Source of the DNA: VRUE01 sp033856275
Lineage (GTDB): Bacteria > Actinomycetota > Thermoleophilia > Solirubrobacterales > 70-9
DNA: 64,000 nucleotides
Direction of reading: 5' to 3'
NCBI GenBank assembly: GCA_033856275.1
Contig: JAWVFJ010000013.1
Location: 1-64,000 of the forward strand
Positions 1 to 8,213 of this stretch are shown one piece after another; position 1 is the first letter of the stretch, and the number at the start of each line of letters is the position of its first letter. Made by a program: the position numbers and the translations under genes. The notes under the pieces were generated by a model. That model saw only the letters and a list, made by a program, of their open reading frames with translations. It was not told the DNA's origin and did not search any database.

Positions 1-1607
1 GCGCAGACGTCGGCGACCTGCTGCTGGGACCAGTAGCCGCGGCCGCCGACCACGTAGGGGCGCAGGCCGGCACGCTCGAGGGAGTCCTCGTAGGCGTCGA
101 GGCGGGTGAAGGCTCGCAGCAGCACTACCATCGCTCCGCGCGCGATGCCCTGCTCGGCCAGTTCGCGCAGGCGCGAGGCGAGAAAGCGGGCCTCGGCCAG
201 TTGGTTGGCCGGCGTGCGGGCGTCGGTCATGGGGTCGAGCTGGATCTCTGTGTCGTCCCAACCCTCGCGACCGGTGAGCAGCATCTCCACCGCCGGGCCC
301 TCTCCCGGCGGCTCCAGGAGGTCGGGTCGGGCGCCGACGCGCAGCGGCGTGTAGTCGGCAAGCAGCCGCTTGCCGATCGCGTTGACGGCGCCGATCACCT
401 CGGGACTCGAGCGGAAGTTGCCGCTCAGCGGGATCGCTTCCCCGCCCCCGCCCGTCTCGATCGCCTCCCGCTGCTCGCGGAACACGTCGAGGTCGGCGTG
501 CCTGAAGCCGTAGATCGATTGCAGCTCGTCGCCGACGACCATCAACTGGCACTTCGGTCCGCGCAGCGCTTCGATCAGGCGCAGCTGGAGCCGGTTGGTG
601 TCCTGAAACTCATCGACGAGGAGGTGGCTGAACCTGGATCGGTAGGCGGCACCCGTCTCGGTCCGCTCGAGCAGGCGTGCCGCCAGCAGCTGCAGGTCCT
701 CGAAGTCGATGCCCGCGCGCCTTTCCTTGGCGACGCCGAAGCGCTCGGAGAACAGGCGGAGGAGCTCGGCGACGTGCCGGTAGGCGAGGCCGCCTTCGCC
801 GGCCTCCGCGACGCGGCCCGTGGCCGCCTCGATCGCCTCCTTATAGGCGGCCATCGGCTTCGCTTTGCTTCTGGTTCGCAGCGACGCCATCTCGTCGAGG
901 CTGGGAAGGCCATCGGCGCCCTCGATGAGTGCCAGCGCCCGCTCCGCCAGCCCGTGGTTGGCGCTGCCGGGCTTCAGCTCGGCGAGTGTCTCCGCGGCGA
1001 CCGCTGCGGCGTGCCGCAATGCCCCCGGCACATCTGGCTCGGGCGGCTCTGGAAGCTCCGGCTCGGCCGCACCGCGGCTGCGCAGCTCGGCGTGCGCGCC
1101 GAGCACCATCCCCCGCAGCCCGCCGATGTCGAATGCCGCGACCGTGTTCTCGCGCTCCCGGTCGTTTCCCGCCAGGAAGGCTTCGAGCGCCTCGTCGAAA
1201 GCCTCGCCGGCCGTTCGCTCGGTCTCTGGAGCGTCCAGCACCCGGAACCTGGGGTCGATGCCGACCGCGACCGGGTGGGCCGAGAGCAGGCGGTTGCAGA
1301 AGCCGTGAATCGTCGTCACCCAGGCGCTGCCGAGCCCCGGCAGCAGCTCGCGGGCACGCTCGGATCCTGCCTCCGCCCGGCGCTCGATCTCGGCGCGGAT
1401 CCGCTGGCGCAGCTCGGCTGCGGCCTTGTCGGTGAAGGTGAAGGCGAGGACCGCGTCCGGGGAAATGCCCTGCTCGCAGACCAGTCGGCAGTAGCGGTCC
1501 ACCATGACTCCGGTCTTGCCGGTTCCAGCGCCCGCCTCGACCAGGACCTCGATGCCCGTCGCCTCGATCGCCGCTCGCTGCTCTGATGTCGCCTGCCGCT
1601 CGCTCAC
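1..1607 (-). CDS. UvrD/AddA-like DNA helicase, 3' part beyond window
   Basis: Superfamily 1 ATP-dependent helicase, probably the motor subunit of an AddAB/RecB-type end-resection complex. The GTG start at 1607 gives MSERQATSEQRAAIEATG, then Walker A AGAGTGKT at residues 25-32. Motif II (LLVDEFQDTN), motif III (GDELQSIYGFR) and the Q/R motif NFRS follow, and about 535 residues lie inside the window before the edge cuts it. The start codon overlaps the stop of the upstream nuclease gene by 4 bases (GTGA), so the two are translationally coupled. Whether a nuclease domain follows is not visible. Plain UvrD/PcrA is the alternative, but the AddB-like partner favours an AddA role. Confidence 0.9.
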   Translation of the reverse strand, partial: MSERQATSEQRAAIEATGIEVLVEAGAGTGKTGVMVDRYCRLVCEQGISPDAVLAFTFTDKAAAELRQRIRAEIERRAEAGSERARELLPGLGSAWVTTIHGFCNRLLSAHPVAVGIDPRFRVLDAPETERTAGEAFDEALEAFLAGNDRERENTVAAFDIGGLRGMVLGAHAELRSRGAAEPELPEPPEPDVPGALRHAAAVAAETLAELKPGSANHGLAERALALIEGADGLPSLDEMASLRTRSKAKPMAAYKEAIEAATGRVAEAGEGGLAYRHVAELLRLFSERFGVAKERRAGIDFEDLQLLAARLLERTETGAAYRSRFSHLLVDEFQDTNRLQLRLIEALRGPKCQLMVVGDELQSIYGFRHADLDVFREQREAIETGGGGEAIPLSGNFRSSPEVIGAVNAIGKRLLADYTPLRVGARPDLLEPPGEGPAVEMLLTGREGWDDTEIQLDPMTDARTPANQLAEARFLASRLRELAEQGIARGAMVVLLRAFTRLDAYEDSLERAGLRPYVVGGRGYWSQQQVADVC

Positions 1608-4606
1608 CGCTCGCCTTCCTCCTCGTCGCCGGCGGGCTCGACGGGCGCCCGGTCACGGCGGCAGATCGGAGCGAAGTCGCAGAACGCCGGGCAGATGCCG
1701 TGGTCGCGCAGGCCCTCACGCGGGCCCGGGTCGCGGTCGATTTGCCCAGCCCGCATCCGCGCGACGATCTCACCGGCTCGGTGGCGGGCCTCGGCGAGCA
1801 GCGCGTCGAATTGCTCCCTGTCGACCCTGTCGGTCTTGGAGAGTCCGTATCCGGCAAGGTCGGCAGCGGCCTCCTCGAGCACCAGCCCACGCGGCCGCCG
1901 CTCCGAGGTGCCGCGCAGCGGGTGGTAGAGGCCGCCGACGGTTTCCTCCCCCCAGAGCTCGGCGACCGCGATCAGGTAGAGCTGCAGCTGCAACTTCGCC
2001 TCCTCCTCGAGCTTCTCGCGCGCGGAGACTTTGGCCGAGAGCTTGTAGTCGAGGACGAGGGCGCGCCCGTCGGGCGCCCGGTCGACCCGGTCGATCGCCC
2101 CGTGCAGGCGCCAGCTGTCGATCTCGAGAGCGGGTCGCTCGACCTCCTCGGACTCGGAGAATCTCTCCTCCAGCAGCCAGGGCTCGAAGCCCGCCGTCTC
2201 CCGGCGCGCCTCCTCGGCGAGGAAGCGCGCGAGCAGCCCCTCGACCCGGACGAGCATGGCCCGCTCGGCCGGGTGCTCGCCGAGTCCTCTCGTCGCCGCT
2301 ATCTCGCCGACCAGCTCCTGGCTGCGGGCGATCCAGAGGCCCAGGGAGTTGGGGCGGGGTAGCGCGTCGCCGCCGGGTCGCTCTCCGTAGAGGGAATAGA
2401 GGGCGGCGTGCACGATGCCGCCCTGGACGAGCGGGTCGGGAGCCGGGTCGAGCGGCTGGGGGGAGAGCTCGTGCGAGACGAACCAGCGGTAGGAGCAGAC
2501 GTCGAAGCCCTCCAGAGTGGTGCCGCCGTAGGCGTGGACGTCGCCGAGCGCCGCGATCACCGCCGGGTTCGAGAGCGGCCCTGGCGCCCGGGTGGCGGCC
2601 TCGGCGCGACGAGCGACCGCCAGCCGGGCCCGGACCCGGTCGGCGGTCGCGCCTCCGGCGGCGGCGACTTCGAGCAGCCGGTCCGGGTCGGCGCTCGGTC
2701 CCCGCACGGCGATTGCCCGCGCCAGCTCGGTTTCCGACGGTACGTCGGCGATCCGGTGGACGATCTCGGCAAGAGCGCGACCGCGGATCTCGCCCTGGGT
2801 CGGCTCCAGCAACTGCCTGACGTCCTCGAGAAAGGGGGACGGCGCCTCGGCAGCGCCGTTCTCGTCGCTGTCCCGATAGGAGAGGAAGAGCCGGCGTCTT
2901 GGCAATGCCAGGCAGGCGTGGAACAGGTAGCGTTCCTCGGCCGCGTTGTCGTGGCGTGGCGGTAGCCCCAACGATTCGCGCTGGTGTTCGGAGAGGAACG
3001 GGTCGGTGTGCGCCCCAGCGCGTGGGAACTCCCCATCCTGCAGAGAGGCGACGAACACGTTGTCGAAGCGCGCCGCCCGCACCCGGCGGGGGTCGGCGAT
3101 CCTGACCCGGTCCTCGACTGGCCCGCTCCACACCCGCACCCTTATTCCGGCCAACGCCCGTGCGATGGATTCGGGCAGTGGCGCCAGGCCGTCGAGTTCG
3201 GCTCGCTCGGCCATCGCGATCGCGATGGCCCCGGCGGTGCGCGCCTCCAGCTCCGAGCTCACACGGGCGCCCATCGCCGCCGCAAGGGCCCCGACCCCCG
3301 CGGCCAGGTCCGCGGGCCTGCCGGCGGACTCACGGATCCGAGTCACAGCTTCCGGCGGCTCCCCGTACTTCTCCTCCCAGAGTCGCAGCGCCGCCGCGGC
3401 TGCCTGGATGCGATTGCGGCGGAGTTTGCGCTCGAACCAATCGACCCGACCCGATGAGATACCCGAGGGGCCGCGCAGGTAGCGCAGTAGGTCTGTCGCC
3501 CGGCCGGTTCCCAGCACGGCTTCCAGCAAGGCCATCAACGAGCCTCCCACCGAGGTGGTGGACGCCGGGATCTCCGCCTCGAGCGCGGTCGGGACCCCGT
3601 AGGACTCGAGGATCGAGGCGATCAGCGGGCCGCGCCGCCCTGGGTCGCGCACGACGATCGCGATCTGCTCCGGCTCGCTCCCGTCGGCGAGCAGGCGCGC
3701 AACCCCGACCGCCATCGCCTCCGCCTCGCCACGCTCGCCGGCGGAGCGCAGGAAGACCAGGCTCTCGTCGAGGGGGCGGCGCTCCGGCACGGTCGCGCCA
3801 AAGCCCCGCTCGAGGTGGAAGAGGAGCGGCGAGTCCGTGTTGCCGGGGTCCGCCGCGGTCTCTTCGACCGAATCGATCCCGATCTCCTCGAGCGATCCGA
3901 GCAATGGCGCATTGCGGGTCTCGAGCGCCGTGTGCCCGGTCTCGTAGGGCAACGCCACGGTCACGTCGGCGACCGCCGCCAGCCCACGGATGAGGTCCAG
4001 CTGGTTGCGCGTCAGGTCGTCGAGGCCGTAGAGGAAGACCGGTCGCCGCCAGAATTCGCTCCCCGCCCTCAGTAGGCCGATCGCCTCGCGCGCGATGCCA
4101 TGGGTGTCGATGAATCCGAGCCCCTCGCGAACACCCGCGTAGCCGGAGAACAGGGCAGCGATGTCACCGAGGTAGGCCGAGCCCTCGAGAGTCCCGGCCA
4201 CCGCTTCGACGTCCGCCGGCTCGAGACCATCTCCCTGAAGCTCGTCGAGGAGGCGCTCCAGCGCCAGTGGAAAACCAGACTGGAGGGCGGAACCGCGCAG
4301 CGGGCCCAGCTGCGCGCGCCGGTCGGTCACGGCCGCCGCGACGGCGCCGAGGCGCTGCGCCGGGGTGAGGACGGCCCCCGGAGGGGCGCCGCCGGCCGTG
4401 GCTACCGCCCGAAACAGGCCGCCGAAGGTCATCACGTCCGCGCCGAGGACCGCGCCATCCGCGCACAGCTCCCGCTCGAAGGCGTAGACGTCGTCGAGGG
4501 TGGGGACTACGAGGACGGGATCGCGGTCGAGCACGGCGATCAGGCCGTGCCGGATCCGGCCGGCGCGGCCTGAGTTCGGGGGTCCGTGGATCAGCTTCAG
4601 CGGCAT
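1604..4606 (-). CDS. AddB-like PD-(D/E)XK nuclease with Fe-S cysteines
   Basis: A 1000-residue protein from the ATG at 4606; longer in-frame starts would run into the opposite-strand gene. The N-terminus IHGPPNSGRAGR is a degenerate P-loop with Arg in place of the Walker Lys. The C-terminal third carries the RecB-like nuclease signature: GAIDRVDR, then LVLDYK near residue 850. A first cysteine in FDVCSYRWFV (about residue 703) plus the terminal CPAFCDFAPICRR cluster (about 972) match the split 4Fe-4S site of AddB-type nucleases. It probably resects double-strand breaks with the downstream helicase. The family assignment rests on these motifs; the central region is divergent. Confidence 0.85.
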   Translation of the reverse strand: MPLKLIHGPPNSGRAGRIRHGLIAVLDRDPVLVVPTLDDVYAFERELCADGAVLGADVMTFGGLFRAVATAGGAPPGAVLTPAQRLGAVAAAVTDRRAQLGPLRGSALQSGFPLALERLLDELQGDGLEPADVEAVAGTLEGSAYLGDIAALFSGYAGVREGLGFIDTHGIAREAIGLLRAGSEFWRRPVFLYGLDDLTRNQLDLIRGLAAVADVTVALPYETGHTALETRNAPLLGSLEEIGIDSVEETAADPGNTDSPLLFHLERGFGATVPERRPLDESLVFLRSAGERGEAEAMAVGVARLLADGSEPEQIAIVVRDPGRRGPLIASILESYGVPTALEAEIPASTTSVGGSLMALLEAVLGTGRATDLLRYLRGPSGISSGRVDWFERKLRRNRIQAAAAALRLWEEKYGEPPEAVTRIRESAGRPADLAAGVGALAAAMGARVSSELEARTAGAIAIAMAERAELDGLAPLPESIARALAGIRVRVWSGPVEDRVRIADPRRVRAARFDNVFVASLQDGEFPRAGAHTDPFLSEHQRESLGLPPRHDNAAEERYLFHACLALPRRRLFLSYRDSDENGAAEAPSPFLEDVRQLLEPTQGEIRGRALAEIVHRIADVPSETELARAIAVRGPSADPDRLLEVAAAGGATADRVRARLAVARRAEAATRAPGPLSNPAVIAALGDVHAYGGTTLEGFDVCSYRWFVSHELSPQPLDPAPDPLVQGGIVHAALYSLYGERPGGDALPRPNSLGLWIARSQELVGEIAATRGLGEHPAERAMLVRVEGLLARFLAEEARRETAGFEPWLLEERFSESEEVERPALEIDSWRLHGAIDRVDRAPDGRALVLDYKLSAKVSAREKLEEEAKLQLQLYLIAVAELWGEETVGGLYHPLRGTSERRPRGLVLEEAAADLAGYGLSKTDRVDREQFDALLAEARHRAGEIVARMRAGQIDRDPGPREGLRDHGICPAFCDFAPICRRDRAPVEPAGDEEEGER

Positions 4607-4714
4607 ACGGCGAGCTGCCCAGCATAGGTGTGCTCGCGGCGCGTCAAAACACCGCAAACGCGGCAAAACGCCTCCCGATTTGCCGTCTTCCCCTCTCTCT
4701 AGATTGAACCCCCG

Positions 4715-5170
4715 ATGGCCCTCTGCTTCGTAGACCCAGCCGACGCGATCCGCGCGATCTCGGACTCGATCGGCCGCGAGGCCCGCCGCCAACTGCTCGG
4801 TGAGGCGGTTCGCGCCTGGGTCGACGAGATCCCCGACGAAGAGCTCGAGACCCACTACGCCAAGGCCCTCTCCGAGCTCGACGAGCACGATCTCTCGATG
4901 CTCGCCGCCTGGCACGGCTCGCTCGAGGTCGGCCACCCGGTCCCCAACCGCGACTTCCTCATGGGCGCCTTCGGCTCGCTTGGCGAGAACCGCCGCGAGG
5001 CGATGAAGCTCGCCGCCGGCTTCCGCGGCGAGGAGGCGGTCGATGCCGGCGTCACTGAGGAGGACGCCCTGGAGCTGGTCCTCGGCCTCCTCTCGCCGCC
5101 CCGCCAGATGGAGCTGGCCCTGGAGGCCGTAGAGCTCTACATCTGGGACCGCGCCGGCTCGGACAACTAG
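4715..5170 (+). CDS. Hypothetical protein, 151 aa
   Basis: Not recognised. The codon use (third-position G/C, GAG/GCC/ATC rich) matches neighbouring genes, so it is probably real. The product is acidic and predominantly helical, with no signal peptide or membrane segment: MALCFVDPADAIRAISDS through an EELETHYAKALSELDEHD helix to VELYIWDRAGSDN. It is transcribed divergently from the AddB-like gene across a 108-base gap containing no obvious operator. No catalytic motif was seen. Confidence 0.6.
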   Translation: MALCFVDPADAIRAISDSIGREARRQLLGEAVRAWVDEIPDEELETHYAKALSELDEHDLSMLAAWHGSLEVGHPVPNRDFLMGAFGSLGENRREAMKLAAGFRGEEAVDAGVTEEDALELVLGLLSPPRQMELALEAVELYIWDRAGSDN

Positions 5171-5221
5171 CTCTCGAGCCACGGATCTCACGTTTTCCCC
5201 CTGGCCGTCGTTGAAAGGCCA

Positions 5222-6079
5222 GTGAATCGTCGCGATCTCACTTTCACCGCTGGCCGGGATGCTTGCGCGGCTTGGCTCTATGAAGGGTCCGAGGACTCTG
5301 TGGCTCCTGCCGTGGTCATGGCCCATGGGCTCTCAGGAACCCGGCGGGATCGGCTCGGAGCGTTTGCCGAGCGCTTCGCGGCAGCGGGGTTCGTGGCGCT
5401 CGCCTTCGACCACCGTGGTTTCGGTGACAGCGGTGGCGAGCCGGATCTCTTCGATCCTGCCCGGCAGTTGGAGGACTGGCGTGCGGCGATCGCGTTCGTT
5501 CGCTCTTTGCCGGCTATTGATTCGAGCCGAATCGCCACCTTCGGCTCCTCGATGGGAGGGGGCAACGCACTCGCGGCTGCCGCCGAAGATTCCGGTGTAG
5601 CGGCTGCGATCAGTCAGGTTCCCTTCCTCGACATCGTGCGACAGGCCCATCGCTCTTCGCCGCGGGTGACCGCAAAGGTGCTCATGGCCGCCGCGCAAGG
5701 CCGGTATCTCCCAGCCGTAGGACAGCCGGACGAGCCGGCCTTGATCAACGCGCCCGGTGGGGAGGAGGGCTGGCGGCGCGTGGTTGAGATCGGTGAGGAT
5801 TCGCGCTGGCGCAACCGAGTCTCCTCGCGTTGGCTGCTGGGCCGTCCCTTCCGCCCGGTCCGCCACGCGACGAAGCTGCACTGCCCCTGGCTCGTCTGCG
5901 TCGGCGAGGCCGACCGCGTCGCCAAGCCTGGCCCCGCGATCGCCGCCGCCCGCCGAGCGCCGAAGGGTGAGCTACGAACCTACCCCGGCGTCGACCATTT
6001 CGACATCTACGACGGCCCTGCGCATGAGGCTCTCGTCGCCGACCAACTCGACTTCCTGCGGCGCCATCTGCTTCGGTGA
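5222..6079 (+). CDS. Alpha/beta hydrolase (dienelactone hydrolase-like)
   Basis: A 285-residue cytosolic alpha/beta hydrolase. Visible elements are the oxyanion strand VMAHGLSGTRRDR, the FDHRGFGDSGGEP loop, the nucleophile elbow GSSMGG (Ser in G-x-S-x-G, about residue 110), a late acidic residue in VGEADRVAKPG, and the catalytic His in VDHFDIY. The start is GTG; an in-frame ATG further in would remove the first strand. The substrate is unknown; related proteins act on esters, lactones or peptides. It stands alone on its strand. Confidence 0.85.
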   Translation: MNRRDLTFTAGRDACAAWLYEGSEDSVAPAVVMAHGLSGTRRDRLGAFAERFAAAGFVALAFDHRGFGDSGGEPDLFDPARQLEDWRAAIAFVRSLPAIDSSRIATFGSSMGGGNALAAAAEDSGVAAAISQVPFLDIVRQAHRSSPRVTAKVLMAAAQGRYLPAVGQPDEPALINAPGGEEGWRRVVEIGEDSRWRNRVSSRWLLGRPFRPVRHATKLHCPWLVCVGEADRVAKPGPAIAAARRAPKGELRTYPGVDHFDIYDGPAHEALVADQLDFLRRHLLR

Positions 6080-6089
6080 TGGGCTAAAC

Positions 6090-6220
6090 ATGTCAGGAGT
6101 GGACACTGAAGATTGGGAACTTGTGCCGTCGGTCGAGGCCGAGCAGTCATTGGCGCAGGTCGCTGACTGGGGCCTGTGGAGGACTGGGCGGACTGGGACG
6201 ATGCGATGGGTGAGGTCTAG
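6090..6220 (+). pseudogene. Possible frameshifted small CDS remnant
   Basis: From ATG 6090 one frame reads MSGVDTEDWELVPSVEAEQS and on to a DWG near 6170. There the reading shifts, and another frame continues EDWADWDDAMGEV to the TAG at 6218. The two halves share an acidic, Trp-rich style, as if one about 43-residue protein had suffered an indel near 6170-6174. No family was recognised. The last bases overlap the stop region of the opposite-strand HAD gene. This could be chance. Confidence 0.25.
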
Positions 6221-6849
6221 CCGAGGGCCGCGCGGATCTCGGCGATCGCCTGCTCGTTGTCCTGGAAGTGCACGGCGTGCAGGCCGACCTTGTGGGCGCC
6301 TTCGCAGTTGACCAGCACGTCGTCGACGAAAAGGCAGGCTTCGGCGGGTTCTCCGACGCGCTCCAGGGTCAGCTCGTAGATCTTCGATTCGGGCTTGCGG
6401 CAGCCGACGAAGCCGGAGTCGACGACGGTCTCGAAGATCTCGTCGACCGGCAGCATCGGGCGCCAGAGCGGCTCCCACTCGCGCACGTTGTTGGTCAGCA
6501 TCGCCATCCGGTAGCCCTCGGCCTTGAGCTCGGCCATCAGGTCGATCATCGGCTGGTTGGTGTCGAGGGCCTCGAAGTAGATCTCACGGAAGCGATGCAT
6601 CTCGGGCCGGTGGCCGAGCAGCGGTTCGAGGCAGTCGGTGAGCTGGTCGAGGAAGGCGACCTCGGTGATCTCGCCGCGCTCCATCTCGAAGAGTGGGTTC
6701 TCGCCGTTGGCCTCGGTGGCGGCCTGCATCGCCTTGCCGAGCGTTTCGGTCGTGATCCCGGTCCGGTCCTGAAAGGCCATGAAGGACTGGATCAGCGGCG
6801 TGGTCAGCACGCCACCGAAGTCCGAGATGATGGCCTTTATCTCAGCCAT
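6217..6849 (-). CDS. HAD-superfamily hydrolase
   Basis: A 210-residue HAD phosphatase-like enzyme with the start at ATG 6849. The N-terminal motif I appears as ISDFGGVL: the first catalytic Asp is present but the usual second Asp is Gly, a form shared with acyl-CoA dehydrogenase-linked HADs. The Thr/Ser motif II is MLTNNVREW, motif III is CRKPESKIYE, and the acidic motif IV is CLFVDDVLVNCEGA. The Gly replacing the general acid/base argues against efficient phosphatase chemistry. It overlaps the upstream gene by 8 bases, so the two form an operon. Confidence 0.8.
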   Translation of the reverse strand: MAEIKAIISDFGGVLTTPLIQSFMAFQDRTGITTETLGKAMQAATEANGENPLFEMERGEITEVAFLDQLTDCLEPLLGHRPEMHRFREIYFEALDTNQPMIDLMAELKAEGYRMAMLTNNVREWEPLWRPMLPVDEIFETVVDSGFVGCRKPESKIYELTLERVGEPAEACLFVDDVLVNCEGAHKVGLHAVHFQDNEQAIAEIRAALG

Positions 6850-7234
6850 CGTCGCGCACCACCTCATAGTGGCCGAGCCCCTCGCGACCCTCCACCGACC
6901 AGCGGAAGAAGGCAACTGTCCCGGTCAACCCCGGATGGCTGACCGCGCTGGAGCTGATCAGCGTGCCAGCGCCGCGCAGCGGCTGGCCGTCCTCGTCGTC
7001 GAGCCATAGCTCCAGCGTCGCCCGCCGCTGCACGCCGTCGGGGCCGTACTCGGTTGAGAGCAGCGTCTCGGAGACGTCGACGGGGGCGCCGTCGGGGCCG
7101 CAAAGAACCGCCGCGACCGTCTCGTCACCGTGCCCGCTGGCTCCAAGCGGCCGGGCCGCGCTGAGCGCCAGCAGGCCACCATCAGAGAAGACGATCCCGA
7201 TCGACCGCCGCACGATCTTGTGCTCAGAGCTCAT
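6842..7234 (-). CDS. Hypothetical protein, 130 aa
   Basis: Not recognised. A compact soluble protein that reads as mostly beta: SSEHKIVRRSIGIVFSDG at the start, LELWLDDEDGQPLRGAGTL in the middle, and SVEGREGLGHYEVVRDDG at the end. It has no signal peptide or transmembrane segment. Its stop overlaps the start of the HAD gene by 8 bases. The two are probably cotranscribed from the 7235-7287 gap, which also serves the divergent sufT-like gene. Confidence 0.65.
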   Translation of the reverse strand: MSSEHKIVRRSIGIVFSDGGLLALSAARPLGASGHGDETVAAVLCGPDGAPVDVSETLLSTEYGPDGVQRRATLELWLDDEDGQPLRGAGTLISSSAVSHPGLTGTVAFFRWSVEGREGLGHYEVVRDDG

Positions 7235-7287
7235 CAGCGGGGAAGACTATTGGCCGGTCCAGCGCGTGGCCCGGCTACCATTGGCCA

Positions 7288-7605
7288 ATGCCAGAGAACG
7301 AGACCGCAGCCCTGACCGAAGACGACGTCCTCGAGGCGCTCGAGGAAGTGATCGATCCCGAGCTCGGGCTTGACTTCGTTTCCCTCGGCCTCGTCTACGA
7401 CGTCGAGATCGAGAAAGACGAAGTCCTCGTCACCTTCACGCTGACCACCCCCGCCTGCCCGATCGGCCCCCAAGTCTCCGAGCAGATGAAGGAGTTCGTC
7501 GGCGACCTCCCCGGCGTCTCCGCCGTCCACCCGAAGATGATCTTCGATCCACCTTGGTCGCCAGAGATGATGACCGAGGACGCCAAGTTCGCCTTGGGGT
7601 TCTAG
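7288..7605 (+). CDS. sufT: MIP18/SufT-family Fe-S assembly factor
   Basis: A 105-residue DUF59/MIP18 protein. Diagnostic features are LEEVIDPELGLDFVSLGLVYDVEI at the start and TLTTPACPIGPQVSEQM, in which the conserved cysteine sits in the TxPxCP context. Family members help deliver or mature Fe-S clusters. The two suf operons lie 17-24 kb away on the same window. It immediately precedes the left boundary of the accessory island; its stop is 42 bases from the direct repeat. The symbol is by family; its place in the Suf pathway here is inferred. Confidence 0.85.
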   Translation: MPENETAALTEDDVLEALEEVIDPELGLDFVSLGLVYDVEIEKDEVLVTFTLTTPACPIGPQVSEQMKEFVGDLPGVSAVHPKMIFDPPWSPEMMTEDAKFALGF

Positions 7606-7647
7606 GCAGGACTTGCGGGGTCAGTGGGGGTCATAGGGGGTCAGTTT

Positions 7648-7670
7648 TGTCCCCATGCCGTCCCCATGGC
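7648..7670 (+). repeat. Left imperfect direct repeat bounding the accessory island
   Basis: TGTCCCCATGCCGTCCCC followed by ATGGC. A near copy, with one inserted T and one substitution, lies at 18682-18705 in the same orientation. The two copies sit just outside the island: 42 bases after sufT on the left and 19 bases from the fxsA stop on the right. This resembles attachment-site duplications, although no integrase is present between them. Three GGGGTCA/GGGGGTCA-like units at 7618-7644 precede this copy. Confidence 0.55.
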
Positions 7671-7863
7671 GGCGTAGCGGATGCTGGCGGAAAGCCGCAG
7701 GTAGCAGATCTAAAGTTTCAGGAGCCGAAGAACGCTTCAGAGCTTCGGGGTCGAGGGCATGACCGCAAAGACCAAGCAGAGGATGAGGAGCATCGAGCGA
7801 GGCTTCGGGATCGGTCTGTAGGTCCCCGGACCCGCGCGATTGAAGCACCGCGCTCGCGCTGGT
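7671..7863. other. Non-coding stretch between island edge and IS110 end
   Basis: No convincing gene. Short frames here lack a ribosome-binding site and have irregular codon use. GC is lower and the sequence contains AGATCTAAAGTTTCAGGAGC near 7708, unlike the flanking coding DNA. It may be decayed mobile-element sequence. Confidence 0.4.
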
Positions 7864-7897
7864 CAACCCCCTACGGGGGTTCGGGCGCTTCGCGCCC
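7864..7897. terminator. Tandem hairpins next to the IS110-like element
   Basis: Two adjacent perfect hairpins: AACCCCC-TAC-GGGGGTT (7864-7880) and GGGCGC-TTC-GCGCCC (7883-7897), the latter also foldable with a CTTCG loop. They end one base before the outer inverted repeat of the IS110-like element. They could terminate transcription leaving the element or be part of its end. No T-run follows on either strand. Confidence 0.45.
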
Positions 7898-7910
7898 TCA
7901 TATGGAGAGA

Positions 7911-8213
7911 GGTCCGTCAAGTGGCAGGCCCTGACGAACCCCAAGCGGAGCCGGTCTGTGCGCTCCCGGTGCTCTCGGGGCGACACGGGTTGATCCCAGA
8001 GACGTCGAGTGCATCGTCAGCCTCATATGCGGGGACTGGCTACCCCATGACCGCCGATTCGTCGCGTGGCCTGCGGTCTTGAAGCGGGCGCGGCCGGTGG
8101 CTGGTGCCGCCGGTTGCCCCAGGGCGCGACGCAGGCATACCTGCGGCGACGTGCCGGTCTCAGTGCTCCCGTGCCGCCCCGACAGCGCCGGGGCGTGTCC
8201 TCGGTTTGCCTTC
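7911..8213 (-). other. Non-coding 3' flank of the IS110-like element
   Basis: No gene was seen between the left inverted repeat and the end of the transposase frame. Perfect hairpins include GCAGG-CATA-CCTGC around 8131-8144 and GCCCCG-N7-CGGGGC around 8176-8194. In the IS1111 subgroup the guide (bridge) RNA is encoded on this side of the transposase, so this is the alternative location to the 5' leader. It also contains a second CCTCATATG at 8020-8028. Confidence 0.4.

Noticed and set aside
201..1586. 461-residue plus-strand open frame
   Set aside because: It is antisense to the helicase, whose frame carries all superfamily 1 motifs. The plus-strand product has no recognisable domain and is typical of shadow frames in high-GC DNA.
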